Assembly: GCA_004293365.1 (NCBI GenBank)
Contig: RDYN01000024.1
Coordinates: 1-64,000, forward strand
DNA length: 64,000 nucleotides
DNA from: Oscillatoriales cyanobacterium
GTDB lineage: Bacteria; Cyanobacteriota; Cyanobacteriia; Cyanobacteriales; Microcoleaceae
Direction of reading: 5' to 3'
The position numbers were made by a program, and so were the translations under genes. Positions 1 through 8,156 of the stretch are shown here, piece by piece. The notes below the pieces were generated by a model. The model saw only the letters and a list, made by a program, of their open reading frames with translations. It was not told where the DNA came from and searched no databases. Within the stretch, counting starts at the first letter, position 1. Each line of letters opens with the position of its first letter.

Positions 1-1
1 A

Positions 2-478
2 CTTGACGAACTTCGGGCCCAGCTAGCTGCAGCTCGCGCTCAAATTGAAGAACTTCAACAGGCTAATGACGAGATGCGCGATCGCATTCGCAGTCAGTCC
101 GAGACAATTAATAGAGCCAAGGATATTACGCCTTTTTCTCGCCCGAGTTTTTTTAGGGTGAAGGCTCTTGCCCGGGCTGCTCTCCTCGATTTGTCTAAAG
201 CTCCTGGCGGCGGTTGGCTCCTTAGCATGGGCTCAAGAGTTCGCAAGTTCAAAACGCTGGTTCAGATTTGGGATATTCTTTGTTTGGAGGATTGGAATTT
301 AGAAGATTTGTTGGGGGATTATTTAGTTTCTAAATGCCCTCTCAAAAAAATTGTTCCTGTTTTGACCCAGTTTTGGGATGGGTTTAGAATTGATGTCTAC
401 GGCGATTTAGTTTCTGATGACATCTTGTCTCAGGCTCAGAATTCTTTTGAGATTTGGAATCATTGTCTTTCTGGATAA
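2..478 (+). CDS. Hypothetical coiled-coil protein, C-terminal part (gene starts before the window)
   Basis: The reading frame is open from base 2, upstream of the first ATG at 74, so the gene enters from the left edge. The first ~35 visible codons are rich in Ala, Gln, Glu and Leu with heptad-like spacing (for example LAAARAQIEELQQ), which suggests a coiled coil. The rest is a mixed globular region with several Trp residues and no motif I recognise. It ends 3 bases before the ATG of the next gene, so the two are probably co-transcribed. It lies upstream of an IS110-type transposase and could be element cargo or a disrupted resident gene; function unknown. Confidence 0.6.
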   Translation, partial: LDELRAQLAAARAQIEELQQANDEMRDRIRSQSETINRAKDITPFSRPSFFRVKALARAALLDLSKAPGGGWLLSMGSRVRKFKTLVQIWDILCLEDWNLEDLLGDYLVSKCPLKKIVPVLTQFWDGFRIDVYGDLVSDDILSQAQNSFEIWNHCLSG

Positions 479-481
479 GCT

Positions 482-850
482 ATGAAAACTACAAAGGTTG
501 GGTTTGGTGTTACTAAGAATCTTGGCAATTATGAAAATTTTCGCATTTACATTGAAGCAGACTTAGAGCCTGGCGAAGATTGTACTTTGGCTTTAGACTT
601 CCTTCGCACTCGGGTTGCTGCTGAGGCAGGTTTTCCTCAGGAGTATCTTGATTTGCGTTCCAAGGTTTTTGACGCCAAGTGCGAACTGTCTGTTTTAGTT
701 CGCAAGTTGGAAGAAGTCAAGCTTGATTTGGAAGTTGCAACAAGTAAATGGAGTAATTTGGTTAATTACTTTTCCTCTTCGATGATGGTGATGATGGTGA
801 TGATGGTGATTGTTTTGAGTCAGATTCATTTGAAGGTTAACATTTTTTAA
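482..850 (+). CDS. Small hypothetical protein, possibly frameshifted near its 3' end
   Basis: The 122-codon frame starts with ATG three bases after the preceding stop. Residues 1-95 look like a normal soluble alpha/beta protein with a charged helix (EEVKLDLEVATSKW). The tail is odd: a GATGATGGT microsatellite at about 781-810 is read here as a run of Met and Val (MMVMMVMMV). In another frame the same bases read as an acidic DDGDDGDDGD stretch followed by CFESDSFEG and a stop. One extra T in the TTTT run near 770 would join the two frames. The acidic tail looks the more natural, so I suspect a frameshift or a phase-variable tract. No family recognised. Confidence 0.5.
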   Translation: MKTTKVGFGVTKNLGNYENFRIYIEADLEPGEDCTLALDFLRTRVAAEAGFPQEYLDLRSKVFDAKCELSVLVRKLEEVKLDLEVATSKWSNLVNYFSSSMMVMMVMMVIVLSQIHLKVNIF

Positions 851-1107
851 ATTTTAACGCCTGATGATATCGCTTGTGACTTGGCGATTGAAACTCTCCT
901 TAAAAAGGGGGAGTCGCGGTTTGAGTCTAAATCAACCGTCAATCAATCGATTTTAACTCAGGGCTTTATAAATGAAACAAGCTTTTGTGGCTTTTCGTAC
1001 TTCATAAGCTCGGTTATTATTTGATTGATTGTAATTTTCCCCTGCGATTTATAGCTTTAAGAGTGAATTAGGCTCGTGCGGCCTTTGGGTGATTCATAAG
1101 CTTTGTT
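851..1107 (+). ncRNA. Structured leader of IS110-type transposase; candidate bridge-RNA region
   Basis: This 257-bp stretch has no plausible ORF. CAATCAATC at 940-948 pairs with GATTGATTG at 1023-1031, enclosing about 74 bases that contain smaller hairpins (AAGC...GCTT near 978-990). A near-direct repeat of TTCATAAGCT followed by GTTAT occurs around 1002-1017 and 1093-1109. IS110-group elements are known to carry a bridge RNA in the non-coding left end, so the position fits. The RNA itself is inferred; I cannot fold or align it here. Confidence 0.25.
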
Positions 1108-2346
1108 ATGGGGAGTTGGAAAAATTATCACCTGGAAAAATTGATGCAAATTATTGGACTTGACATTAGCAAGGCCTCGGTTTCTGCTTGCTTGTTAACA
1201 GAGAAACCAACTGAACCCCGACAATTTTATTATGACTGTGATTTTCATAAGTTTGATGCTACAGTTTTTGGAATTGCTGGATTGCTTTCATTGATTGGTG
1301 ATATTCCCACAGTTGCAGTGATGGAGCCCACGGGTGTTAATTATTCTCGGCTTTGGGGAACTCAGCTTGCCCGGGCCGGTGTAGAGGTTCGGCTTGTCGG
1401 TCACAAGGAATTGCGATCGTTTCGAGAGCACCACCTCGGGCTTCCAGATAAAGATGATGATGCGGATGCTTTGGCGCTGGCGATTTATGGGTGGGATTAT
1501 TTTGATGTTCCCCGTCGGTTCGTGCAAGTACGATCGCAAACTGTTGTGGAGATTCGCCGCTTAGTTTTGCGACTTGCTCATCTCAACCGCGTGCAGTCAC
1601 CGATTATCAATCGGGCCCGTCAGGATTTAGCATGGCAATTCCCAGAAGTGGCGTTAGTGCGATCGGTGCGGCTGGGGGAAAAGGTACCGCTGTTGTGGGG
1701 TTGGTTGTGCGGCGAGCGTCAGTCTGTAAAGTATGATTTGATGCTTGAAAAGTCGATCGGCTTGGGTTTGACTGATGAACTTCGCCGTCACGCTGCTCGT
1801 ATTTGTGACCTCCAGCGAGAGGAGATGGCTTTAGAATTTGAACTTTCCAAGCTAGTGAGCGAGCCGCAGTTTCTGCTGTACCGCAAAGTTTTTGCTCGAT
1901 TTGGCTTTGGTCGCAGAGTTGAGGCGCTGCTGCTTTCTCAGATTTATCCTTTTGAGAATTACCTTGGTGTTGATGGTAAACCTGAGGTGAGGATTTGTAA
2001 GGGTCGCAAGTTTGGCAAGCCCACTAAGCGGCATTTATCTCTGCGCCGGTTTATGAAAGCGCTTGGTTATGCGCCGTCTCAAGAGTCCAGTGGTGATTTG
2101 CAAAAATCTAAGGTTAGCGGCGGTAGCGATTTGTGTCGGCGTGCTCTTTGGCAGTGGATTTTTACCCGGATTGAGCCGCAGCGCTGCCGTCTTAAAAATG
2201 ATATTGGCGATCGGTTGGGGGCAATTATTGATGCTGAAAAATTAAATAAGCGGCCGGTGCGTTTAGTGCGATCGCGCGTGGCGGCTAAGGCAGTTAAGTT
2301 ACTGTTCAGGGAGCTAGTGCGCGAGCTTGTTCAATCTAAAATCTAA
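1108..2346 (+). mobile_element. IS110-family (DEDD) transposase
   Basis: The protein is 412 aa from 1108; ATG at 1144 gives the family-like start MQIIGLDISK and may be the true start. The N-terminal RuvC-like DEDD domain is visible: the Asp of GLDISK, the Glu of VMEPTGVNY, and Asp residues in LPDKDDDADALALA. The C-terminal Transposase_20-type half has the expected serine context (YAPSQESSG) followed by a Gly-Gly and LCRRALWQW helix. Elements of this family cut and rejoin DNA through a serine and are guided by a bridge RNA. All key residues appear present, so the enzyme looks intact. No terminal inverted repeats are expected in this family, and I could not define the ends. Confidence 0.8.
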
Positions 2347-2449
2347 TTTTCATTTGGAAAAATAGCCGCAATCCCGTCCGGAAGGGCAACCCACAACTTT
2401 TGTTTAGTTGTTAGAGTGAAGTTCGATCGCTCTACGCACAAATCTCCCT

Positions 2450-3637
2450 ATGCTGGAACAGCCAAAAACTCAATATTCTGTAGCCTGGATTAGCAAAATA
2501 GGCGAAATCCCGCAAGCCTCGTGGGATGCCTTGGCGATGCCGCTAAAAACTCCATTTCTCGAATGGGATTGGCTGAACAATCTCGAAATCTCGGGTAGCG
2601 CGTCAGGTAAAACCGGTTGGCTACCGCATCACTTGACTGTGTGGCGAGACAAACAGTTGATTGCTTGCGCGCCGCTTTATGTCAAAAGCCACAGCTACGG
2701 CGAATTTGTGTTTGACAATCAGTGGGCCGATTTAGCTCAGCGTTTGGGTGTACAATACTATCCAAAGTTGATGGGAATGACGCCGTTTACTCCGGCTGAA
2801 GGCTATCGATTTTTGATTGCGCCGGGGGAAGATGAGGATGAGTTAACGGGAGTAATGGTAAGCGCGATCGACCATTTTTGCGATCGCCACAACATCTCCG
2901 GCTGCAACTTCCTGTATGTCGATCCGGCATGGCGGCAGCGCATGGAAAAACACGGTTTCAGCACTTGGCTGCACCACAGCTATATTTGGCAAAATCAAGG
3001 CTATCAAAATTTTGACGGTTATTTAGGCGCTTTTAATGCCAACCAGCGCCGCAATATCAAACGTGAACGCAAGGCTGTTGACAAAGCGGGTTTGTTGCTA
3101 AAAACGCTGACGGGCGATGAAATTCCCCAACCGATGTTTGGTCAAATGTATGCTTTTTATGAGAATACTTGCGATAAATTCGGCTGGTGGGGAAGCAAGT
3201 ATTTGACTAAGCGGTTTTTTGAACAGTTGCATCACAATTATCGCGATCGCGTTTTGTTTGTCGCCGCCTATGATAAGGAAGATGACAGACAGCCTGTGGG
3301 TATGTCGTTTTGTTTGTATAAGGGCGATCGACTTTACGGGCGTTATTGGGGTAGTTTGCAGGAAATCGACTGCTTGCACTTCGATGCTTGTTATTATACG
3401 CCGATCGAATGGGCGATCGATCGCGGCATCCAAACCTTCGATCCTGGTGCGGGCGGGCGGCACAAAAAACGGCGCGGTTTTCCTGCGATGCCGAACTACA
3501 GTCTGCACAGATTTTACAACAACCGTCTGGCGCAAATTCTTAAGTCTTATATCGGTCAAATCAATGAAAGGGAACAGGAGGAAATTGATTTAGTCAATCA
3601 GAATTTGCCTTTCAATCAGGATGATTCTTCGGATTAG
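2450..3637 (+). CDS. FemAB-like / GNAT-fold protein (peptidogalycan biosynthesis family, DUF482)
   Basis: The 395-aa protein matches the DUF482 / FemAB_like family: N-terminal entry PFLEWDWLNNLE, then HHLTVWRDKQLIACAPLYVK, a central NANQRRNIKRERKAV segment, and C-terminal CYYTPIEWAIDRG with DPGAGGRHKKRRGF. These proteins have a double GNAT fold and are thought to transfer an acyl or aminoacyl group in the cell envelope; no substrate is established. Its length is normal for the family. It stands alone, preceded by about 100 bases after the transposase and followed by a triple repeat, and has no visible operon partner. Confidence 0.85.
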   Translation: MLEQPKTQYSVAWISKIGEIPQASWDALAMPLKTPFLEWDWLNNLEISGSASGKTGWLPHHLTVWRDKQLIACAPLYVKSHSYGEFVFDNQWADLAQRLGVQYYPKLMGMTPFTPAEGYRFLIAPGEDEDELTGVMVSAIDHFCDRHNISGCNFLYVDPAWRQRMEKHGFSTWLHHSYIWQNQGYQNFDGYLGAFNANQRRNIKRERKAVDKAGLLLKTLTGDEIPQPMFGQMYAFYENTCDKFGWWGSKYLTKRFFEQLHHNYRDRVLFVAAYDKEDDRQPVGMSFCLYKGDRLYGRYWGSLQEIDCLHFDACYYTPIEWAIDRGIQTFDPGAGGRHKKRRGFPAMPNYSLHRFYNNRLAQILKSYIGQINEREQEEIDLVNQNLPFNQDDSSD

Positions 3638-3878
3638 TCCGTGTTTGTAGTGAGGACTTCAGTCCTCTCTTGATAGAATGAAGAAAAACTTGTTGCATTC
3701 CTGACTGCGAACCTAAGATTAGTCCGTGTTTGTAGTGAGGACTTCAGTCCTCTCTTGAGAGAGTGAAGAAGGACTTGCATTCCTAACTGCAAACCTAAGA
3801 TTAGTCCGTGTTTGTAGTGAGGACTTCAGTCCTCTCTTGATAGAGTGAAGAAGGACTAAAGTCCTCACTACGAACCTT
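3632..3878. repeat. Three tandem ~83-bp palindromic repeat units (GTAGTGAGGACTTCAGTCC family)
   Basis: Three units begin at about 3632, 3717 and 3800, each with TTAGTCCGTGTTTGTAGTG followed by AGGACTTCAGTCCTCTCTTG. The core is self-complementary, so each unit can form a hairpin. The same core recurs at seven or more other places in this window, always between genes. Confidence 0.9.
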
Positions 3879-3883
3879 TTAAT

Positions 3884-4459
3884 TTAATTCAAAAATACTC
3901 TCCCATCTTCTTGAATTTCCAGCGATTTAGTATCAGCGCCCAAATCAGTTGTCGCGCCAAAACTCACTTGCAACATTCCCGGCGTCGCCGTGGCTTGCGG
4001 CCGAACCAGCATCAATCCGCCGTCTGGGCGCTGGTAAGTAAGGGTGATTGGCACTTTGATGTTTGTGAGCACAATTTCCGATTGTTCGCCCAGAGTTCGC
4101 GGTGGGGTAACGCCTACGACTTGATAATTGATGAGGGCATTGGTAGTATTCACCAGTTTAATTACTACCGTGCCGGATGCCGGCGCAACTCGCGCACTCG
4201 GCATCGGGAAGCGGGGAGGCGCGTCTGTTGTTGCGGGTTTTGAGGGCATCCCGTTGGGGCTGGGGCTGACAGCGGGACTCGGTTCGGAAACGGGCTTTCC
4301 TCTTCCCGGAGTGGCTTCGGGACTCGGTTGGGAAACCGGTTTTCCTTGTTGGGGCGGGGGGCCGCCTGCTTGGGAAAGTGTGGCCAGACTGACGAGTAAG
4401 CCGCCGCAGGTGGCTGCTAGCAAGCTGATTTTGTTCAACGGTAGATTGTGGCGAAACAT
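3884..4459 (-). CDS. Secreted Pro/Ser-rich protein of unknown function
   Basis: The 191-aa product begins with a basic stretch and a hydrophobic segment (ISLLAATCGGLLVSLATLS) ending in an AGG-type cleavage site, so it should be exported. Residues about 32-90 are a Pro/Ser linker with a duplicated unit (QGKPVSQPSPEATPG and RGKPVSEPSPAVSP). The C-terminal ~100 residues look like a small beta domain (GTVVIKLVNTTNALINYQVVG). No family is recognised. It is transcribed alone and ends against the repeat cluster at 3632-3878. Confidence 0.65.
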   Translation of the reverse strand: MFRHNLPLNKISLLAATCGGLLVSLATLSQAGGPPPQQGKPVSQPSPEATPGRGKPVSEPSPAVSPSPNGMPSKPATTDAPPRFPMPSARVAPASGTVVIKLVNTTNALINYQVVGVTPPRTLGEQSEIVLTNIKVPITLTYQRPDGGLMLVRPQATATPGMLQVSFGATTDLGADTKSLEIQEDGRVFLN

Positions 4460-4629
4460 AAATAACTCCTCACAAGTTCGATCGAGATTTCCAACAAAGT
4501 TTATGTTAATCTATGCCCGAATTGAATTTTAATAGCTGAGTTTGGGCGCAAGGTAGAAACATCGGGGTTTGAGGGATAGATTTTTTTTATTAACCGCAGA
4601 GGGCGCAGAGGGCGCAGAGGAAGAGAGGT

Positions 4630-5994
4630 TTAGAGGCGGATTTCTGCTGATTTGTGGGCGGGGATGGTGACGGTAACAGCGGTTCCCCGATCGACTTGGC
4701 TGTCAATGCGGATTTGGCCGCGGTGATTTTCGACAATGGCTTTGGCGATGGCTAATCCTAAGCCGGAACCGGCGGCGCTGCGGTGGGTGCGGGCGGGATC
4801 GGCGCGGTAGAATCGATCGAACAAATGCGGTAGCGCTTCCGGGGAAATCCCGATGCCGGTGTCTGTTACTTTGATTTGCAGTGCAGAATTGATCGCCGAG
4901 GAATTTCTTTTGTTTTTAGCTGGCAACTGCAATTCTACTTCAATTTCGCCGCCAGAGGGCGTGTACTGCACGGCGTTGCTGACAAGATTGGTAAACAGTC
5001 GCGCTAGTTGATCCCAGTCGCCTAAAACTGTAAAGTTATTTTCAGTGTCGGGCGAATCGATGATTTCGAGGGAAAGAGAGAGATTTTGGGTAAGGGCGAT
5101 CGCCAGTTGTTCTTCAATCACCTCCATCAACAAAGCATCCAGAGGAACATCAACCCACTGCTGCTGCACGATTCCGCTGTCTTGTCTGGCCAAAAACAGC
5201 AAATCGTCAACCAACCGCCCCAAACGGCGCGTCAGGCGTTCGATAACCTGTAGCTGTTGGTGTTGCTGCGGTTCGATATCTGGTTCCGCCAAAGCTACTT
5301 GGACGTTTGTTTGAATGGTGGCGATCGGATTTCTGAGTTCGTGGGAAGCATCGGCGGTAAACTGTTTGAGACGACTGTAAGATTCTCGCACAGGTGCGAT
5401 CGCCAATCCCGAAAGCAACCAGCCAATAGCCGCCACGGAAATTAAAGTTAAACCCGCGCCCAAAATCAAATCAAAAATTAATTGTCGGATCGGTTTTGTC
5501 ACCTCAAACCAAGGATGGCTGACTCGCAAATATCCCAAAACTTGCCGGCCGATTTCCACACGCTGCGTAACTTGTCTGAGAGAATAGTTTTGATCCGACT
5601 GCAACTTATTGTTAATTACCCAAACCGTTTCGCCCGTGCGGTTAGCGTGAATCGGAACATTCAGCGGTTCCGACAAAGTAGACCACAGTAACTCCCCCGT
5701 AGGACTGAACCATTCTAAATCAATGTGGTCGTCTTCTACCGCATCGCTGCTGTCTCGAAAACTCGCTTGAATATTAACTTTCAACTTAGTTTTAGATCCG
5801 GTTTTAGGGGAAGTGAGCGGTTCAATTACGAGAGTGCGCTCTACTATTTCTACCACGTGATTGAGAGTGTCGTCAATGCGATCGATCAAAGTATTGCGGA
5901 CGTAGAAATAGAAACCCGTGGCAAATAAAAGTAACAAGACGGCAGTAACAGCAGTGTACCAAATAGCAAGGCGGCGGCGAGTAGCTTGAAACAT
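4630..5994 (-). CDS. Two-component sensor histidine kinase (orphan)
   Basis: The 454-aa protein starts with a transmembrane helix (about residues 12-32). An extracytoplasmic domain of roughly 140 residues follows, then a second transmembrane helix near 170-195. The HisKA box FTADASHELRNPI lies near residue 217. The ATPase domain shows the N box (NLVSNAVQYTPSGG), the G1 box (VTDTGIGI), the F box (LFDRFYRADPAR) and the G2 box (GSGLGLAIAKAIV). It is therefore a complete, active-looking kinase of the OmpR-partner type, resembling cyanobacterial RppB/NrsS kinases. No response regulator lies within this window next to it; downstream is the secreted protein gene and upstream are repeats, so its partner is elsewhere. 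The signal is unknown. Confidence 0.9.
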   Translation of the reverse strand: MFQATRRRLAIWYTAVTAVLLLLFATGFYFYVRNTLIDRIDDTLNHVVEIVERTLVIEPLTSPKTGSKTKLKVNIQASFRDSSDAVEDDHIDLEWFSPTGELLWSTLSEPLNVPIHANRTGETVWVINNKLQSDQNYSLRQVTQRVEIGRQVLGYLRVSHPWFEVTKPIRQLIFDLILGAGLTLISVAAIGWLLSGLAIAPVRESYSRLKQFTADASHELRNPIATIQTNVQVALAEPDIEPQQHQQLQVIERLTRRLGRLVDDLLFLARQDSGIVQQQWVDVPLDALLMEVIEEQLAIALTQNLSLSLEIIDSPDTENNFTVLGDWDQLARLFTNLVSNAVQYTPSGGEIEVELQLPAKNKRNSSAINSALQIKVTDTGIGISPEALPHLFDRFYRADPARTHRSAAGSGLGLAIAKAIVENHRGQIRIDSQVDRGTAVTVTIPAHKSAEIRL

Positions 5995-6003
5995 GGGAAA
6001 TTT

Positions 6004-6032
6004 GGTAATTGGTAATTGGTAATTGGTAATAT
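6004..6032. repeat. Short tandem repeat TTGGTAA x4
   Basis: A 7-bp unit (TTGGTAA) is repeated about four times directly upstream of the sensor kinase start. Copies of the same TAATTGGTAATTG style of repeat recur near 28405-28450 and 28660, so it is a dispersed low-complexity family and not kinase-specific. Confidence 0.85.
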
Positions 6033-6062
6033 TGTGTCTGGTTAATTACCCGCACTCAAAAC

Positions 6063-6347
6063 GGTTCGTAGTGAGGACTTTAGTCCTTCTAATATATGCG
6101 GACTAAAGTCCTCACTACGAACCAATTTTCAAAACAGTTCGTAGTGAGGACTTTAGTCCTCGGGAAAATGCGGACTAAAGTCCTCACTACGAACCAATTT
6201 TCAAAACAGTTGGTAGTGAGGACTTTAGTCCTCGGGAAAATGCGGACTAAAGTCCTCACTACGAACCAATTTTCAAAACGGTTGGTAGTGAGGACTTTAG
6301 TCCTCGGGAAAATGCGGACTAAAGTCCTCACTACGAACCAGTTTTCA
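6063..6347. repeat. Four tandem 72-bp hairpin repeats (GTAGTGAGGACTTTAGTCC family)
   Basis: Units start at 6063, 6136, 6208 and 6280 (period 72). Each holds two arms, GTAGTGAGGACTTTAGTCC and its exact reverse complement, separated by about 12 bases, so each can fold into a hairpin with a stem of over 20 bp. The last three units have the same CGGGAAAATGC loop. The ORFs found here on both strands are by-products of the repeat. With the TTGGTAA repeat it fills most of the 430-bp gap between genes. Confidence 0.95.
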
Positions 6348-6424
6348 TTGTTGATACTTCAGATAGATGTGGAGGTAGCTGTCGGTCTGGTAGCGTACAG
6401 GCTAAACTTTTTAGGTAAACGCCT

Positions 6425-7270
6425 GTGAATAGATTTTTATTCCGATTCGCGATCGGCTTATTAATGGCATTTTTTGGAGCAATCACCTATTTTACCAGCA
6501 GCGTACAAAATCCCGTAACTGGAGAGAAACAGCGGGTGCAGCTTTCTCCCCGCCAAGAGGTTGTTTTGGGATTGCAGGCGCGAGACAAAATGGCCGCTCA
6601 ATACGGCGGGCTTTATCCCAGCCAGAGTATTCAGCAATATGTCGATCGAGTAGGAGAACGTGTTGTCAACGGTTCAGAGGCGAAAAAAGCGGGTTATCCG
6701 TTTGAATTTCACCTGCTGCGAGACTCCAAAACTGTCAATGCTTTTGCTCTCCCCGGGGGACAAGTTTTCATTACCGCCGGACTCATGCGGCGGCTGAATT
6801 CCGAGGCTCAGTTGGCCGCTGTACTGGGGCACGAGGCCGGTCACGTTGTGGGGCGCCACGGCGCGGAACACTTGGCCAAACAGCAGTTGGGTAGGGCTTT
6901 GGTAACGGCGGTTGGGGTGGCGACTACTGACGATCGCGGTGGCGGACAACAAGCAGCATTAATTGCTCAAGCTGTCAATCAAGTTGTCGGTTTGCGCTAC
7001 GGTAGAGCGGATGAACTTGAGAGCGATCGCCTCGGTTTTAGGTTTATGACCGAGGCGGGTTACGATCCTAGAGGTATTGTTGAAGTGATGAAAATTCTCG
7101 GTGCTGCAAGATCGGGCGAAGCGCCGCCGGAGTTTTTGAGCTCTCACCCAAATCCTGAAAATCGAGTTGAAAAGTTGCAAGCTTTAATCGCGCAAAATTT
7201 CCCTAACGGTGTTCCAGCTAATTTAGTTTCTGGACGCGAAGAGTTTGCTAAGAATGTCTCGGGCGGTTAG
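6425..7270 (+). CDS. M48 family metalloprotease
   Basis: A 281-aa zinc protease starting at GTG 6425. An N-terminal signal anchor (FAIGLLMAFFGAITYF) suggests export or membrane attachment. The HEAGH zinc motif is at about residues 136-140, followed by the third ligand region DELESDRLGFRFM and the SSHPNPENRVEKL motif seen in BepA/LoiP/Oma1-like peptidases. Such enzymes degrade or assist misfolded envelope proteins. Length is normal for the short bacterial M48 type. A TspO-like gene follows in the same direction after about 110 bases. Confidence 0.9.
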   Translation: MNRFLFRFAIGLLMAFFGAITYFTSSVQNPVTGEKQRVQLSPRQEVVLGLQARDKMAAQYGGLYPSQSIQQYVDRVGERVVNGSEAKKAGYPFEFHLLRDSKTVNAFALPGGQVFITAGLMRRLNSEAQLAAVLGHEAGHVVGRHGAEHLAKQQLGRALVTAVGVATTDDRGGGQQAALIAQAVNQVVGLRYGRADELESDRLGFRFMTEAGYDPRGIVEVMKILGAARSGEAPPEFLSSHPNPENRVEKLQALIAQNFPNGVPANLVSGREEFAKNVSGG

Positions 7271-7382
7271 CTATTGTTGCGTCTGGATTTACAAAATTTA
7301 TTGCTAAAGGCGGATGGAGGTTCGGGTGTGAGTTGGCACGATCGACTAATTGAGCGATCGACCAATTTGAAAGTTGAGAACC

Positions 7383-7856
7383 ATGATGCAATCTTGGATG
7401 ATTATCGGCGGCGCGACTTTCTCAGTCGCCTTCGGGACTCTGTTTTTCAAACTCCGCGATATTAACTGGGCGGTCAAACTTCAAAGACCGGATTGGATGT
7501 TTTTTGAGCCGGCGATTCCGTTAATTTGGACTGTGATTTTTGCGATGGGGGCCGGGAGTGCTACCCTCGTGTGGGAACGCGATCCGGGAAGTCTCACAAC
7601 TTGGCTGCTGATGGCTTGGTACTTGCTTTTAGAAATTGTCACAGTTGCTTATATTCCCGCGACTCTCCGAGCGAAAAGCCTGAAAGTAGGGACTATTTTG
7701 GGAGGGGCTGGCGAGATTTTGGGAGTTGTGCTGCTGCTGGCTGTTTGGCCGATTTCTCAAACTGCGGCTTTGTTACTCTTACCTTACGCGATTTGGGGTG
7801 CGATCGGCACTTATACTACTTGGGAAATGATTCAGTTAAACCCAGAAGCTGCATAA
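7383..7856 (+). CDS. TspO/MBR-like membrane protein
   Basis: A protein of about 157 aa predicted to have five transmembrane helices. The family hallmarks are visible: PDWMFFEPAIPLIWTVIF near residue 35 (the W-x-P...P...WT motif of TspO) and a Trp-rich C-terminal half (WLLMAWYLLLEIV, WGAIGTYTTWEM). TspO proteins bind tetrapyrroles and are linked to stress and porphyrin regulation. I chose the ATG at 7383 over an upstream TTG at 7374. It is co-directional with the M48 protease gene and may be co-transcribed with it. It is somewhat divergent from classical TspO, so the function is less certain than the fold. Confidence 0.75.
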   Translation: MMQSWMIIGGATFSVAFGTLFFKLRDINWAVKLQRPDWMFFEPAIPLIWTVIFAMGAGSATLVWERDPGSLTTWLLMAWYLLLEIVTVAYIPATLRAKSLKVGTILGGAGEILGVVLLLAVWPISQTAALLLLPYAIWGAIGTYTTWEMIQLNPEAA

Positions 7857-8156
7857 ATATAACCAACCGCGAAGACGCAAAGAACGCGAAGGAATAAAAA
7901 AGCGAGAGAATCTTGAAACGATTCGGAAATAATAACCATTAAGTAACTCTTAACCAAATATTCATAAATATAACGCTCTTCTCTTCTCTTCTCTTCCTTC
8001 GCTTCTTCGCGTCTTCGCGGTTCGTTCTTAATACCAAATAGGTGCAGCCCAGCTAACCGAACCAATCGAGTGAGGAAATCCGCTTGACACGGCGTCGTCA
8101 TTTGATGACAAAATAAATGAATTAAACTGCTTAAAATTAAAGGATGACAGTTATCA
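7857..8156. repeat. Inverted-repeat element between tspO-like gene and ftsH
   Basis: AACCGCGAAGACGCAAAGAA near 7866 and its approximate reverse complement (CTTCGCGTCTTCGCGGTT near 8008-8025) bound a 165-bp AT-rich stretch, giving a MITE-like or long-hairpin element. The remaining ~130 bases before ftsH hold no ORF and should contain its promoter, though I see no clear -35/-10 pair. Confidence 0.6.

Noticed and set aside
4128-4532. 134-codon ORF opposite the secreted Pro-rich protein
   Set aside because: It is the antisense of a Pro/Ser-rich region that gives long open Gly-rich frames by composition; the minus-strand gene has a signal peptide.
6089-6428. Repetitive ORFs on both strands (80 and 110 codons)
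   Set aside because: They only translate the 72-bp hairpin repeats; the two strands give mirror repeats because the units are palindromic.
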